A stretch of DNA of 64,000 bases from Promicromonospora iranensis (GTDB lineage: Bacteria > Actinomycetota > Actinomycetes > Actinomycetales > Cellulomonadaceae), in NCBI RefSeq assembly GCF_028994805.1, contig NZ_JAJQQP010000008.1:255305-319304 (forward strand), given 5' to 3'. Numbering within the stretch: position 1 is the stretch's first letter; every line of letters begins with the position of its first letter. Below, one piece after another: positions 34,691 to 41,905 of this stretch. Both the position numbers and the translations under genes were made by a program. The notes below the pieces were generated by a model. The model ran no database searches. It had not been told where the DNA came from and saw nothing but the letters and a program-made list of their open reading frames with translations.

Positions 34691-34766
34691 CGGTCGGTTG
34701 GTTCAAGATCGGTCGGTTGCTATGAGATCGGTCGGTTGAATGACCGATCTCATAGCAACCGACCGA
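34691..34766. repeat. Tandem 19-bp units ending in a long perfect hairpin (IR-3)
   Basis: The 10-mer CGGTCGGTTG occurs three times at a 19-nt period (34691, 34710, 34729). The last two units merge into a hairpin with 25-bp exact arms (34709-34733 and 34742-34766) and an 8-nt loop. It lies 38-113 nt after the helicase-like gene and before its co-directional small partner. No T-run follows. Its 24-mer core is shared with IR-5 apart from four central bases. Confidence 0.75.
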
Positions 34767-34863
34767 AGTGAGCTGTTCGCTGTCGCCCGGGCAGACCTGA
34801 ACGCGCTGGTGGCGTTTGCCACGACGTGACCGGACGCGCGCCGCACGGGGTCACAATGGAGGA

Positions 34864-35118
34864 GTGAGCGAGCCTGTGACTCCGCCGACCGGCCCAGCGC
34901 GGCCGGCCGACCCCGTAGCGAGCACCGACACCCCGCGACGTCGGGGTCCTCGGCGTGCCGTGCGCCGCGGGACCGAGCGCGAGGCGGTGCTCGGTGTGAG
35001 TGCTGACGAGCGCCCGGCCGGCTGGGGCGAAGGGTCCGACGGCGGCGGTTCGGCCGAGTCCGGCCACGGCTCGAACGACGAACAGCTGCGCCGGGACGTC
35101 CCGCCGCACTGGGCCTGA
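34864..35118 (+). CDS. Small conserved acidic protein next to the helicase-like gene
   Basis: An 84-residue, disorder-prone protein: Pro/Ala-rich start, RRRGPRRAVRRG basic patch, then DERPAGWGEGSDGGGS and the C-terminal DEQLRRDVPPHWA. I recall similar short proteins ending in a PPHW motif beside DUF4011-type helicases in other actinobacteria, so it is likely a real, coinherited partner. GTG 34864 has GGAGGA directly abutting; GTG 34876 is an alternative with 12-nt spacing. No function is known. Confidence 0.6.
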   Translation: MSEPVTPPTGPARPADPVASTDTPRRRGPRRAVRRGTEREAVLGVSADERPAGWGEGSDGGGSAESGHGSNDEQLRRDVPPHWA

Positions 35119-35141
35119 GGCGCGCCTGGTCGGCACTACGT

Positions 35142-35213
35142 CGGGTGATCGGTCAAAGGTCAGGTGGTCGGCAGTCCGAGCTGCCGACCACCTGACCTTT
35201 GACCGATCACCCG
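35142..35213. terminator. Long perfect hairpin between convergent genes (IR-4)
   Basis: Arms 35142-35174 and 35181-35213 are 33-bp exact reverse complements around a 6-nt loop (TCCGAG). It separates the small acidic protein gene (stop 35118) from mscL (stop 35260) and probably terminates both. It has no T-run. Confidence 0.75.
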
Positions 35214-35259
35214 TGATGGGCGCCACCATCGCAGCGCGCGCGGGTGCTGGGTTGTTGCG

Positions 35260-35685
35260 TCAGCTGGGCTGGGACGGCGACTGGGCGTCGGACTGGACGC
35301 GCAGCAGGTCGCGGATCTCGGTGAGCAGCACGACCTCCTCGGCGGCGGCCTCCTCGACGACCTCCTCCGAGGACTTGCGCAGGGCCTTCAGCTTGTTGAT
35401 CGGCAGCATCACGAAGAAGTAGATCGCGCCCGCGATCAGCACGAACATGATGAGGCTCTGGATGAACACGCCGATCGGGAACTCGGTGGACGTGCCCTGC
35501 CAGTTGGGGACGCTGAAAGCGATGCCGGTGAAGTCGGGTGCGCCGACCAGCCAGCCGATGAGCGGCATGATGAAGCCGTCGACGAGGCCCTGGATGACCC
35601 CGGAGAAGGCCGCGCCGATCACGACGGCGACCGCGAGGTCCAGCACGTTGCCGCGCATGACGAAGTCCTTGAAACCCTGAAGCAT
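35260..35685 (-). CDS. mscL: Large-conductance mechanosensitive channel
   Basis: A 141-residue MscL that gates under membrane tension to release osmolytes. It has the amphipathic N-terminal helix (MLQGFKDFVMRGNVLDLA), TM1 (AVAVVIGAAFSGVIQGLVD), the periplasmic loop, TM2 (FIQSLIMFVLIAGAIYFFVML) and an acidic C-terminal bundle helix (EEVVEEAAAEEVVLLTEIRDLL). ATG 35685 has AGGGGACAC upstream. The window's solute-uptake operons and this release valve are complementary, though not co-located. Confidence 0.95.
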   Translation of the reverse strand: MLQGFKDFVMRGNVLDLAVAVVIGAAFSGVIQGLVDGFIMPLIGWLVGAPDFTGIAFSVPNWQGTSTEFPIGVFIQSLIMFVLIAGAIYFFVMLPINKLKALRKSSEEVVEEAAAEEVVLLTEIRDLLRVQSDAQSPSQPS

Positions 35686-35851
35686 GTGTGTCCCCTGCTG
35701 TTGTTCACGTGTGGTCACGGGCCGCCGGGACCGGCCCGGTCAAGGATTCTGCGGTTCGTTCGCAGCTTTCGCACCTTGAACGGACATTCTGCCGAATTAC
35801 GGCACTGTTTGCCCTGCTATGCCCGTGTGCCGGCCTCCGCGGCGAACCGTC

Positions 35852-36754
35852 CTACGGTACGAGCACCGCCGTCACCGAGCCCCAGCCCGAGACCGCAGAC
35901 AGCTCCGGGGCGTCCTCCGGTGTCACGGCGACGAGCGTGACAGGTCGGTCGCCGTCCGACGCCGGGCCGAGCAGGCCGCCCGCTGCCTCCGGCGTGCGCC
36001 GAGCGGGTACCGGCAGCACCAGCGCACCGCGGGCGAGGTACTGGGGTGCCCCGGTCGGGTCACCGCCCGACGTCGTCCCGGCCAGCAGGTCCACGCGGTC
36101 GCCGGGGCGCAGGAGGGCCGCGACGGCGTCGTCGGACAGGCGGACCGGCACCACGACGGTGCCGGCCGGGGCGGCGGCGGAGACGCCGTCGTCGGAGACG
36201 AGGGTCGCGTGCAGCGGTGCGCCGGCAGGCAGCCCGACGACCGTCGAGCGGCCCAGCAGTCCGCGCAGGCCGTGCATCGCGCCGGGCGGGGCGAGGTCGG
36301 CGGCGACGGCGCGCACGACGACGTCGTCCCGGGTCAGCTCGGTACCGGCCGCGACGGGGCGGGCGGTGACGGCGACGTCGATGGTCGGCGGGGGCGGTGG
36401 GCGCAGGAGGTGGACCGTCAGTGCGACCGCGAGACCGAGCACGGCGGCCGCCAGTGCGAAGCGCCAGCGCCACACGATGCGCCGCACACGCCGGAACGCC
36501 GCCGAACGGGGCCGAGGTGCACGTGGCTGATCCGGACGGGACGGCACTGGACCGGACCGACCTGGACCGGACCGACCTGGACCTGACCGACCTGGACGAG
36601 GGCCGCCCGGGCGGGTCAGCAGGCTGCTGATTCCCCTGGACCGGTCGGAGGGCGGAGGGGTCCCGCCGGCCCGGTCCCACGGCGTGCGCGGCGCTGTGCC
36701 GGACGGCGAGTCGTGGTGCGCGGCCGGTTCGGCGATCGTGTCGAGAAGTCCCAT
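35852..36754 (-). CDS. SAF-domain membrane-anchored protein (CpaB/RcpC-like)
   Basis: A 300-residue protein. Residues 1-95 are Pro/Arg/Gly/Ser-rich with a short tandem repeat (PGRSG units; a 15-bp DNA repeat at 36549-36597). One transmembrane helix follows (WRFALAAAVLGLAVALTVHLL), then a SAF domain (VAVTARPVAAGTELTRDDVVVRAVAADLAP is its start) as in the pilus-assembly protein CpaB. No other pilus gene is in the window. ATG 36754 has no clear ribosome site; a GTG 9 nt upstream is possible. In many actinobacteria a SAF gene sits between fmdB and mscL, so this is a conserved neighbourhood. Confidence 0.7.
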   Translation of the reverse strand: MGLLDTIAEPAAHHDSPSGTAPRTPWDRAGGTPPPSDRSRGISSLLTRPGGPRPGRSGPGRSGPGRSGPVPSRPDQPRAPRPRSAAFRRVRRIVWRWRFALAAAVLGLAVALTVHLLRPPPPPTIDVAVTARPVAAGTELTRDDVVVRAVAADLAPPGAMHGLRGLLGRSTVVGLPAGAPLHATLVSDDGVSAAAPAGTVVVPVRLSDDAVAALLRPGDRVDLLAGTTSGGDPTGAPQYLARGALVLPVPARRTPEAAGGLLGPASDGDRPVTLVAVTPEDAPELSAVSGWGSVTAVLVP

Positions 36755-37076
36755 GCCGGTGACGTTATGGGCCAGGGGAGGGGGCGAGGCGCCGTCGTCG
36801 GGCAGCCTGTGCACGAGGTGGGGAGAACGCCACCTGTGGTCGTGCTCGCACCGTTGGCGGCCCGGTGAGCGGGTCCGCACGACAGGCCAGACGATTCCGG
36901 CGGGGCCGGGGTGACCGGGCGTGGCTCCGTGAGTTGGGTCCGCTGCCTCGGCTGTTCGTGACTTCGGTCGGTTGATCTGAGATCGGTCCGTCGACGGACC
37001 GATCTCAGATCAACCGACCGAAGTCACGGCGTCCCAGCAGCAACCGACCGATCTCCGCCGCCCGCAGCCGGTCGGG
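36755..37076. other. 322-nt intergenic region with IR-5
   Basis: The gap between fmdB and the SAF gene (both minus strand) contains the 72-bp palindrome described separately. About ten bases after it, a partial copy (GCAACCGACCGATCTCC, 37038-37054) shares the IR-3/IR-5 words. I see no ORF with coding character in it. Confidence 0.6.
36957..37028. repeat. 72-bp uninterrupted perfect palindrome (IR-5)
   Basis: Every base from 36957 to 37028 pairs with its mirror; the centre is between 36992 and 36993 (GTC/GAC), so there is no loop. Each half contains CGGTCGGTTG-ATCT-GAGATCGGTC, which is the IR-3 arm word with ATCT in place of CTAT. It lies 49 nt after the fmdB stop. Confidence 0.8.
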
Positions 37077-37445
37077 TCAGGCCGAGGCGGCTGTCGCGGC
37101 GCTCGGCCCGCTCGACGACGAACCGGAGGACCCGGAAGAGCTCGAAGAGCCCGACGAGGAGGATCCGGAGCTGTCCGAGGACGAGCCGCTGGACGAGCTC
37201 GAGGACGACGAGCCCGAGCCCGAGGAGGACTCCGACGTGCCCGGCTTCACGGTGCTGGTCGTGGACGTGCTGCGCGAGTCCGTGCGGTAGAAACCGGAAC
37301 CCTTGAAGGTGACGCCCACAGAGCTGAACACCTTTCGCAGCTTGCCCTGGCACTCGGGGCAGAGGGTCAGCGACTCGTCGCTGAACTCCTGGTGGATGTC
37401 GAACGCGTGGCCGCAGTCGGCACACCGGTACGCGTAGGTGGGCAC
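37077..37445 (-). CDS. FmdB-family zinc-ribbon protein (Ruc/Rv0991c-like)
   Basis: A 122-residue protein. Residues 1-50 form the FmdB zinc ribbon with two CxxC knuckles (YRCADCGHAF and TLCPECQGKL), followed by KVFSSVGVTFKGSGFY. The last 60 residues are almost only Ser and Gly and must be disordered. I start at GTG 37445, which gives the family's MPTYAYRC and has GAGGAG 5 nt upstream; the GTG at 37451 overlaps that site. The mycobacterial homologue Rv0991c is described as a redox-regulated chaperone under HrcA. A CIRCE-type operator 60 nt upstream supports the same control here. Confidence 0.85.
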   Translation of the reverse strand: MPTYAYRCADCGHAFDIHQEFSDESLTLCPECQGKLRKVFSSVGVTFKGSGFYRTDSRSTSTTSTVKPGTSESSSGSGSSSSSSSSGSSSDSSGSSSSGSSSSSGSSGSSSSGPSAATAASA

Positions 37446-37504
37446 GTGCACTCCTCTTGGACGTCAGGCCGGGCGGGGCGTCGCGCGCCTGCTGGAACCG
37501 GCTC

Positions 37505-37529
37505 TGGCACTCGGGGTTTCCGAGTGCCA
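37505..37529 (-). promoter_or_regulatory. CIRCE-type HrcA operator in front of fmdB
   Basis: TGGCACTC-N9-GAGTGCCA fits the CIRCE consensus (TTAGCACTC-N9-GAGTGCTAA), with G for the central A. On the minus strand a TACTAT (-10) abuts it at 37535-37530, so HrcA binding would block initiation. The fmdB start is 60 nt downstream. Confidence 0.75.
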
Positions 37530-37630
37530 ATAGTAACGGTCGAGCGGCGGGGGATAGTCCCAGGATCTCCCGAGCGTGTTCACTCGAGTGCGTTCACTCA
37601 AGCACAGGGGCGGGCGGTAGTCTCCACTGC

Positions 37631-40309
37631 GTGTCCGCGACCACTTCCGCCGAGCCCGTAGAGCCCGCCGAAACAGCCACCTCCGACGGTGCGCGACCCA
37701 CCAAGCCACGTCGAACCCGTACCACTCGTGTCCGCCAGTTCATGGTCGGCACCGCAGTCGTCCTGGTGCTCATCCTGGTCGCACTGACGACCTTCGGCTG
37801 GCTGACGGCGCGCCGTCCGCTCCCGGAGCACTCCGGGGAGGTGCAGGTCGAGGGACTGAGCTCGGACGTGCGCGTCAGCCGCGACGCCCAGGGCGTCCCC
37901 CAGATCTACGCGGACTCGGCCGAGGACCTCTTCCGCGCGCAGGGCTTCGTGCACGCGCAGGACCGCTTCTTCGAGATGGACTACCGCCGGCACGTGACCG
38001 CGGGTCGCATGGCCGAGCTCGTGGGCAACAACGCGGACGCGATCCAGGCCGACATGGTCATCCGTACGTTCGGCTGGCGGCACGTCGCGGAGGAAGAGTT
38101 CAACATGCTCGACGACGCGACGCGGCAGTACCTCCAGGCGTACGCGGACGGGGTCAACGCCTACCTCGCGAACCGCAGCCCCGCCGAGACGGCTGTCGAG
38201 TACACGGTGCTCGACGTCAGCGTCGAGGTGAACGAGCCGGAGCCGTGGGACCCGATCGACTCGCTCGCCTGGCTCAAGGCCATGGCATGGGACCTGCGCG
38301 GCAACTACCAGGACGAGCTCGACCGGGCCCTCGCCTACAGCACGATCGGCGACGCGTCGCGCGTCGCCGAGCTCTTCCCCGCGTACTCGGGCACGGGCAA
38401 CGCCCCGATCCTCGACCCCGCCGAGGCGGGTGTCCCCCAGGCGACGCAGCAGAGCCAGGCGGCCCAGACGTCGTCGGACGCCGAGGACGTGTACGGCAGC
38501 CCTGACCTCGCCAAGGCCCTGGACTCGGCGCAGCGGGCGCTGGACGCGGTGCCGGTGCAGATCGCACGGGGCGAGGGCACCGGGTCGAACTCGTGGGCGG
38601 TGTCGGGCAAGTACACGGAGTCGGGCAAGCCGCTGCTCGCGAACGACCCGCACCTCGACCTCGCCGCCCCGGGCATCTGGGCGCAGGTGGGCCTGCACTG
38701 CAACGAGGTGGGCCCGGAGTGCCCGTTCGACGTCTCCGGATTCTCCTTCTCCGGCTTCCCCGGTGTGATCATCGGGCACAACGCGGACATCTCGTGGGGC
38801 CTGACGAACATGGGCGCCGACGTCACCGACTTCTTCATCGAGCGGGTCCGCAACGACACGTACCTGCGCGGGGCGGACAAGTGGGTCCCGATGGAGAAGG
38901 AGACGGAGGTCATCCGGGTCGACGGCGGCAGCCCGGTCGACCTGGAGGTCCGGCGGACCGTGCACGGCCCGATCGTCTCGTCCGTCATGGACGAGGCGAC
39001 GATGGAAGCGGTGCGCAACTCGCCCACCGAGACCGGCACGGAGCTGGGCCAGTACGAGATCTCGCTGCAGTGGACCGCCCTCGAGCCCGGCCGCACGGCC
39101 GACGCCGTGTTCGAGATGAACCGTGCGAGGACACCGGAGGACATGAAGGCGGCCGCCGCCAAGTTCGAGGTCCCGTCGCAGAACATCGTCTTCGCCACCA
39201 CCGACGGGCAGATCGGCTACCAGGCCCCGGGCAAGATCCCGGTCCGCGCCAGCGTCCCTGGCGCCGTGGAGTCCGACGGCACCTGGCCGCGCCCGGGCTG
39301 GGACGCGCGCTACGACTGGACCGGCTACGTGGCTCCGGAACAGATGCCCGGCGTGGTGGACCCCGAGGAGGGCTTCGTCGTCGCGGCGAACCAGGCGGTC
39401 CTGCCCGGTGGGTCCGGGCCGTTCCTCACCCGGGACTGGGACTACGGCTACCGGTCGGAACGCATCCGCACGCTGCTCAGCGACCAGATCGCGGAGGGTC
39501 GCAAGCTCACGGCCACCGACATGTCGGAGTTCCAGATGGACCAGTGGAGCGTGTTCGCCGAGACCCTGGTGCCGGTGCTGCTCGAGGTCGAGCTCCCGGC
39601 GGGCTACGACTCGGACGGCCAGAAGCTGCTCGCGGAGTGGGACGACTACTCGATGGACCCGGACTCCGCGGCTGCCGCCTACTTCGCGGCCGTGTGGCGC
39701 AACCTGCTGGAGATGACGTTCAACGACGAGCTGCCGCAGTCCATGTGGCCCGACGGCGGCAGCCGCTGGCTCGCGGTGGTCCAGGGCATGCTTGACAACC
39801 CGAACGACGCGTTCTGGGACGACAAGTCCACCGTGGCCGTCGTGGAGAGCCGTAACCAGGTGCTCACGGAGGCCCTGGTCAGCGCACGCCAGGACCTCAC
39901 GGTCGAGCTCGGCAAGGACACCAGCGACTGGGAGTGGGGCACGCTCCACCAGCTCAGGCTGGAGCACCTGGTGCTCGGTGGTCACGGAGTCCCGGCGCCC
40001 TTGGCGGCGTACATGAACCCGGCACCGGTCAAGGTCGGTGGCGGCACCTCCATCGTGAACGCGACCGCCTGGGACGCGGCCAGCGGCAGCTTCGACGTGA
40101 CGAGCGGTCCGTCGATGCGCATGGTCGTCGACCTCGCAGACCTCGACGCCTCCACGTGGGTCGTCGTGACAGGTACGTCCGCGCACCCGGCGTCCGCGCA
40201 CTACGACGACCAGCTCGAGGCCTGGGCGAACGGGGAGACCTTCCCCTGGCCGTCCAGCCCTGAGGCGGTGGCTGCCGCCCAGGAGGAGGAGCTGACCCTC
40301 ACTCCGTGA
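37631..40309 (+). CDS. Penicillin acylase family (Ntn-hydrolase) protein
   Basis: An 892-residue protein: Thr/Arg-rich cytosolic tail, one N-terminal helix (FMVGTAVVLVLILVALTTFGW) and an exported acylase. The alpha-chain start DVRVSRDAQGVPQIYADSAEDLFRAQGFVHAQDR (as short motifs) is typical, and the autocatalytic cut is expected at G|S in GTGSNSWAVSG near residue 320, giving the Ser nucleophile at the beta-chain N terminus. The enzyme hydrolyses amide bonds of an acylated substrate outside the membrane, possibly acyl-homoserine lactones or beta-lactams; substrate unknown. The start is GTG 37631, which is the first sensible start after the divergent promoter. Confidence 0.87.
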   Translation: MSATTSAEPVEPAETATSDGARPTKPRRTRTTRVRQFMVGTAVVLVLILVALTTFGWLTARRPLPEHSGEVQVEGLSSDVRVSRDAQGVPQIYADSAEDLFRAQGFVHAQDRFFEMDYRRHVTAGRMAELVGNNADAIQADMVIRTFGWRHVAEEEFNMLDDATRQYLQAYADGVNAYLANRSPAETAVEYTVLDVSVEVNEPEPWDPIDSLAWLKAMAWDLRGNYQDELDRALAYSTIGDASRVAELFPAYSGTGNAPILDPAEAGVPQATQQSQAAQTSSDAEDVYGSPDLAKALDSAQRALDAVPVQIARGEGTGSNSWAVSGKYTESGKPLLANDPHLDLAAPGIWAQVGLHCNEVGPECPFDVSGFSFSGFPGVIIGHNADISWGLTNMGADVTDFFIERVRNDTYLRGADKWVPMEKETEVIRVDGGSPVDLEVRRTVHGPIVSSVMDEATMEAVRNSPTETGTELGQYEISLQWTALEPGRTADAVFEMNRARTPEDMKAAAAKFEVPSQNIVFATTDGQIGYQAPGKIPVRASVPGAVESDGTWPRPGWDARYDWTGYVAPEQMPGVVDPEEGFVVAANQAVLPGGSGPFLTRDWDYGYRSERIRTLLSDQIAEGRKLTATDMSEFQMDQWSVFAETLVPVLLEVELPAGYDSDGQKLLAEWDDYSMDPDSAAAAYFAAVWRNLLEMTFNDELPQSMWPDGGSRWLAVVQGMLDNPNDAFWDDKSTVAVVESRNQVLTEALVSARQDLTVELGKDTSDWEWGTLHQLRLEHLVLGGHGVPAPLAAYMNPAPVKVGGGTSIVNATAWDAASGSFDVTSGPSMRMVVDLADLDASTWVVVTGTSAHPASAHYDDQLEAWANGETFPWPSSPEAVAAAQEEELTLTP

Positions 40310-40317
40310 GGTAGACC

Positions 40318-40350
40318 CCTGCTGCCCCCGGCCTCCCGGGGGACAGCAGG
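40318..40350. terminator. Hairpin between convergent acylase and 5-FCL genes
   Basis: CCTGCTGCCCCCGG pairs with CCGGGGGACAGCAGG apart from one bulge, around a 4-nt loop. It lies between the two stop codons at 40309 and 40356. Confidence 0.7.
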
Positions 40351-40355
40351 AGTGG

Positions 40356-41006
40356 CTACACCCCGCCGAGCAGGCGCCAGTCGCTGGTCGTCGCCACGGC
40401 GTCGACCAGCTTGTCGTGCTCCTCGCGCGGGAGCGGGTGGTCGGCGGCGTCGTACACCTCTTCGGGGAAGACGACGGCGACCACCTTCGCGCCCGGACGC
40501 AGGTGCGTGAGCGCGCGGTCGTACCAGCCGCCGCCCTGCCCGAGCCGCACCCCGCGGGTGTCGACGGCGATGGCCGGCGCCAGGACGACGTCCGCCAGCT
40601 TGATGGCGTCGGTGCCCAGCGTGGGGCCGCCGGGCTCGGGCGGGCGGCCCGGAGCGCGTTCGAGGAGGTCGTCCGGGCCGGTGTAGTCGGCCCAGTCGCG
40701 GGCCAGTCCGGCCCCGAGGACCGGGAGCAGCACGCGGACCCCCCGGCCCGTGAGGCGGTCCAGGAGCGGCATCATGCCGGGTTCTGCGCTCCGCGCCGCG
40801 TAGGCGGCGACGCATCCCGCGTCGCGAACCTCGGGAATTGACTCGATGATGTCCGCTAGCGACTCCGCCGCCTGCGCCCGTTGCCGGGGCGACCGGTGGC
40901 CGCGCTGTGCGCGGATCGCGCGACGGAGTTCTTCCTTGGCATCACCTGTCTCCATCCCGGGTAGGACGGGGTAAGGCTGTGGCGTCGGGACAGAGATGCC
41001 GCTCAT
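40356..41006 (-). CDS. 5-formyltetrahydrofolate cyclo-ligase
   Basis: A 216-residue protein (5-formyl-THF + ATP to methenyl-THF). The N-terminal KEELRRAIRAQR, the folate region VLAPAIAVDTRGVRLGQGGGWYDRAL (family signature G-x-G-G-G-x-Y-D) and the LPREEHD region are present. The start is uncertain: ATG 41006 (taken here, possibly leaderless) or ATG 40955. It lies next to rimJ and the GlpR-type gene, as in other actinobacteria, where galU and moeA usually separate them. Confidence 0.85.
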   Translation of the reverse strand: MSGISVPTPQPYPVLPGMETGDAKEELRRAIRAQRGHRSPRQRAQAAESLADIIESIPEVRDAGCVAAYAARSAEPGMMPLLDRLTGRGVRVLLPVLGAGLARDWADYTGPDDLLERAPGRPPEPGGPTLGTDAIKLADVVLAPAIAVDTRGVRLGQGGGWYDRALTHLRPGAKVVAVVFPEEVYDAADHPLPREEHDKLVDAVATTSDWRLLGGV

Positions 41007-41233
41007 GACCGCTATTGTGCCAAGACTCCGAGACAAGATTGTTACGAACAGCGTACGAAGAAGGCGAGAACATGACCGAGCGGCTGCTCGTGGGGTCCGA
41101 GACCACCGAGCGTGGTAGACCCTCTCCAACGCGGGGATTCGTCATGGGACGTGGCAAGGGGCGAACGATGATGCCGTCGAGCAGGTCGGACGTGCCAGAA
41201 GGCGCGACGGGAAAGTTCGGTAAGGGGTGGACG

Positions 41234-41845
41234 GTGGCCAAGCCATGGCCGGTGACGCTGCGTGAGGACACGCCGGCGGGCGCTGTCGTGCTGCGCCCGC
41301 TCCGGCGGCGGGACGCGAGCGACTGGGCCCGGCTCCGGGCCGAGAACGCAGCGTGGTTGGAGCGCTGGGAGGCGACGGCACCCGGCGCGAACCGGTACAT
41401 CGCCTCGACGTTCGGCGAGTACGTGCGCTCGTTGTCCGCGCAGGCCCGGGCCGGGACGTCGCTGCCGTTCGGCGTCGAGCTCGACGGCGCGCTCGTGGGC
41501 CAGCTGACGGTCTCCTCCATCACCTGGGGATCGATGTGCTCGGCGAGCATCGGATACTGGGTCAGCCAGAGCGTCGCCGGGCGGGGCGTGATCCCCACGG
41601 GTGTCGCCATGGCCACCGACTACGCCTTCTTCCTGGGCCTGCACCGCATCGAGATCAACATCCGGCCCGAGAACAAGCCGAGCCTGCGGGTGGTCGAGAA
41701 GCTGGGCCTGCGGGACGAGGGCGTGCGCGAGCGCTTCCTCCACATCCAGGGTCAGTGGCGGGATCACCGCACCTTCGCGGTCACCCGCGAGGAGGTCCCC
41801 GAGGGGTTGCTGGCGCGCTGGCAGCGCCTGCGGGACGCGCCCTGA
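41234..41845 (+). CDS. rimJ: GNAT acetyltransferase, RimJ type
   Basis: A 203-residue N-acetyltransferase from GTG 41234 (AAGGGG 6 nt upstream). The conserved WPVTLRE/VVLRPLRRRDASDW start, IGYWVSQSVAGRGVIPTGVA acetyl-CoA loop and IEINIRPENKPSLRVVEKLGL are RimJ-like. The frame is open to ATG 41072 (54 further residues, Arg/Ser-rich and non-conserved in look), but the shorter form matches the length I recall for Rv0995. RimJ-type enzymes acetylate ribosomal-protein N termini; the true substrate is unproven. Confidence 0.82.
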   Translation: MAKPWPVTLREDTPAGAVVLRPLRRRDASDWARLRAENAAWLERWEATAPGANRYIASTFGEYVRSLSAQARAGTSLPFGVELDGALVGQLTVSSITWGSMCSASIGYWVSQSVAGRGVIPTGVAMATDYAFFLGLHRIEINIRPENKPSLRVVEKLGLRDEGVRERFLHIQGQWRDHRTFAVTREEVPEGLLARWQRLRDAP

Positions 41846-41905
41846 CGGCAGGACACGCCGCGCGCGGTGCGGCTGGGCGTGGCGATGCTCGCCTAACGTC
41901 GTGTC

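Noticed and set aside
30225..34739. A 1504-codon ORF overlapping the helicase-like gene
   Set aside because: Composition is almost only Arg, Gly, Ala and Pro. The 30613-34653 frame has the domain motifs, so this is a shadow frame.
36549..36597. CRISPR-like repeats in the SAF gene
   Set aside because: The 15-bp repeats are in frame, code for PGRSG-like units and have no spacers.
37598..40201. An 867-codon minus-strand ORF over the acylase gene
   Set aside because: It has antisense composition and no domain; the plus strand has a complete Ntn-hydrolase.
41072..41233. Longer N terminus for RimJ from ATG 41072
   Set aside because: The 54 extra residues are Arg/Ser-rich and lie before a well placed AAGGGG and GTG that gives the usual length; kept only as an alternative.
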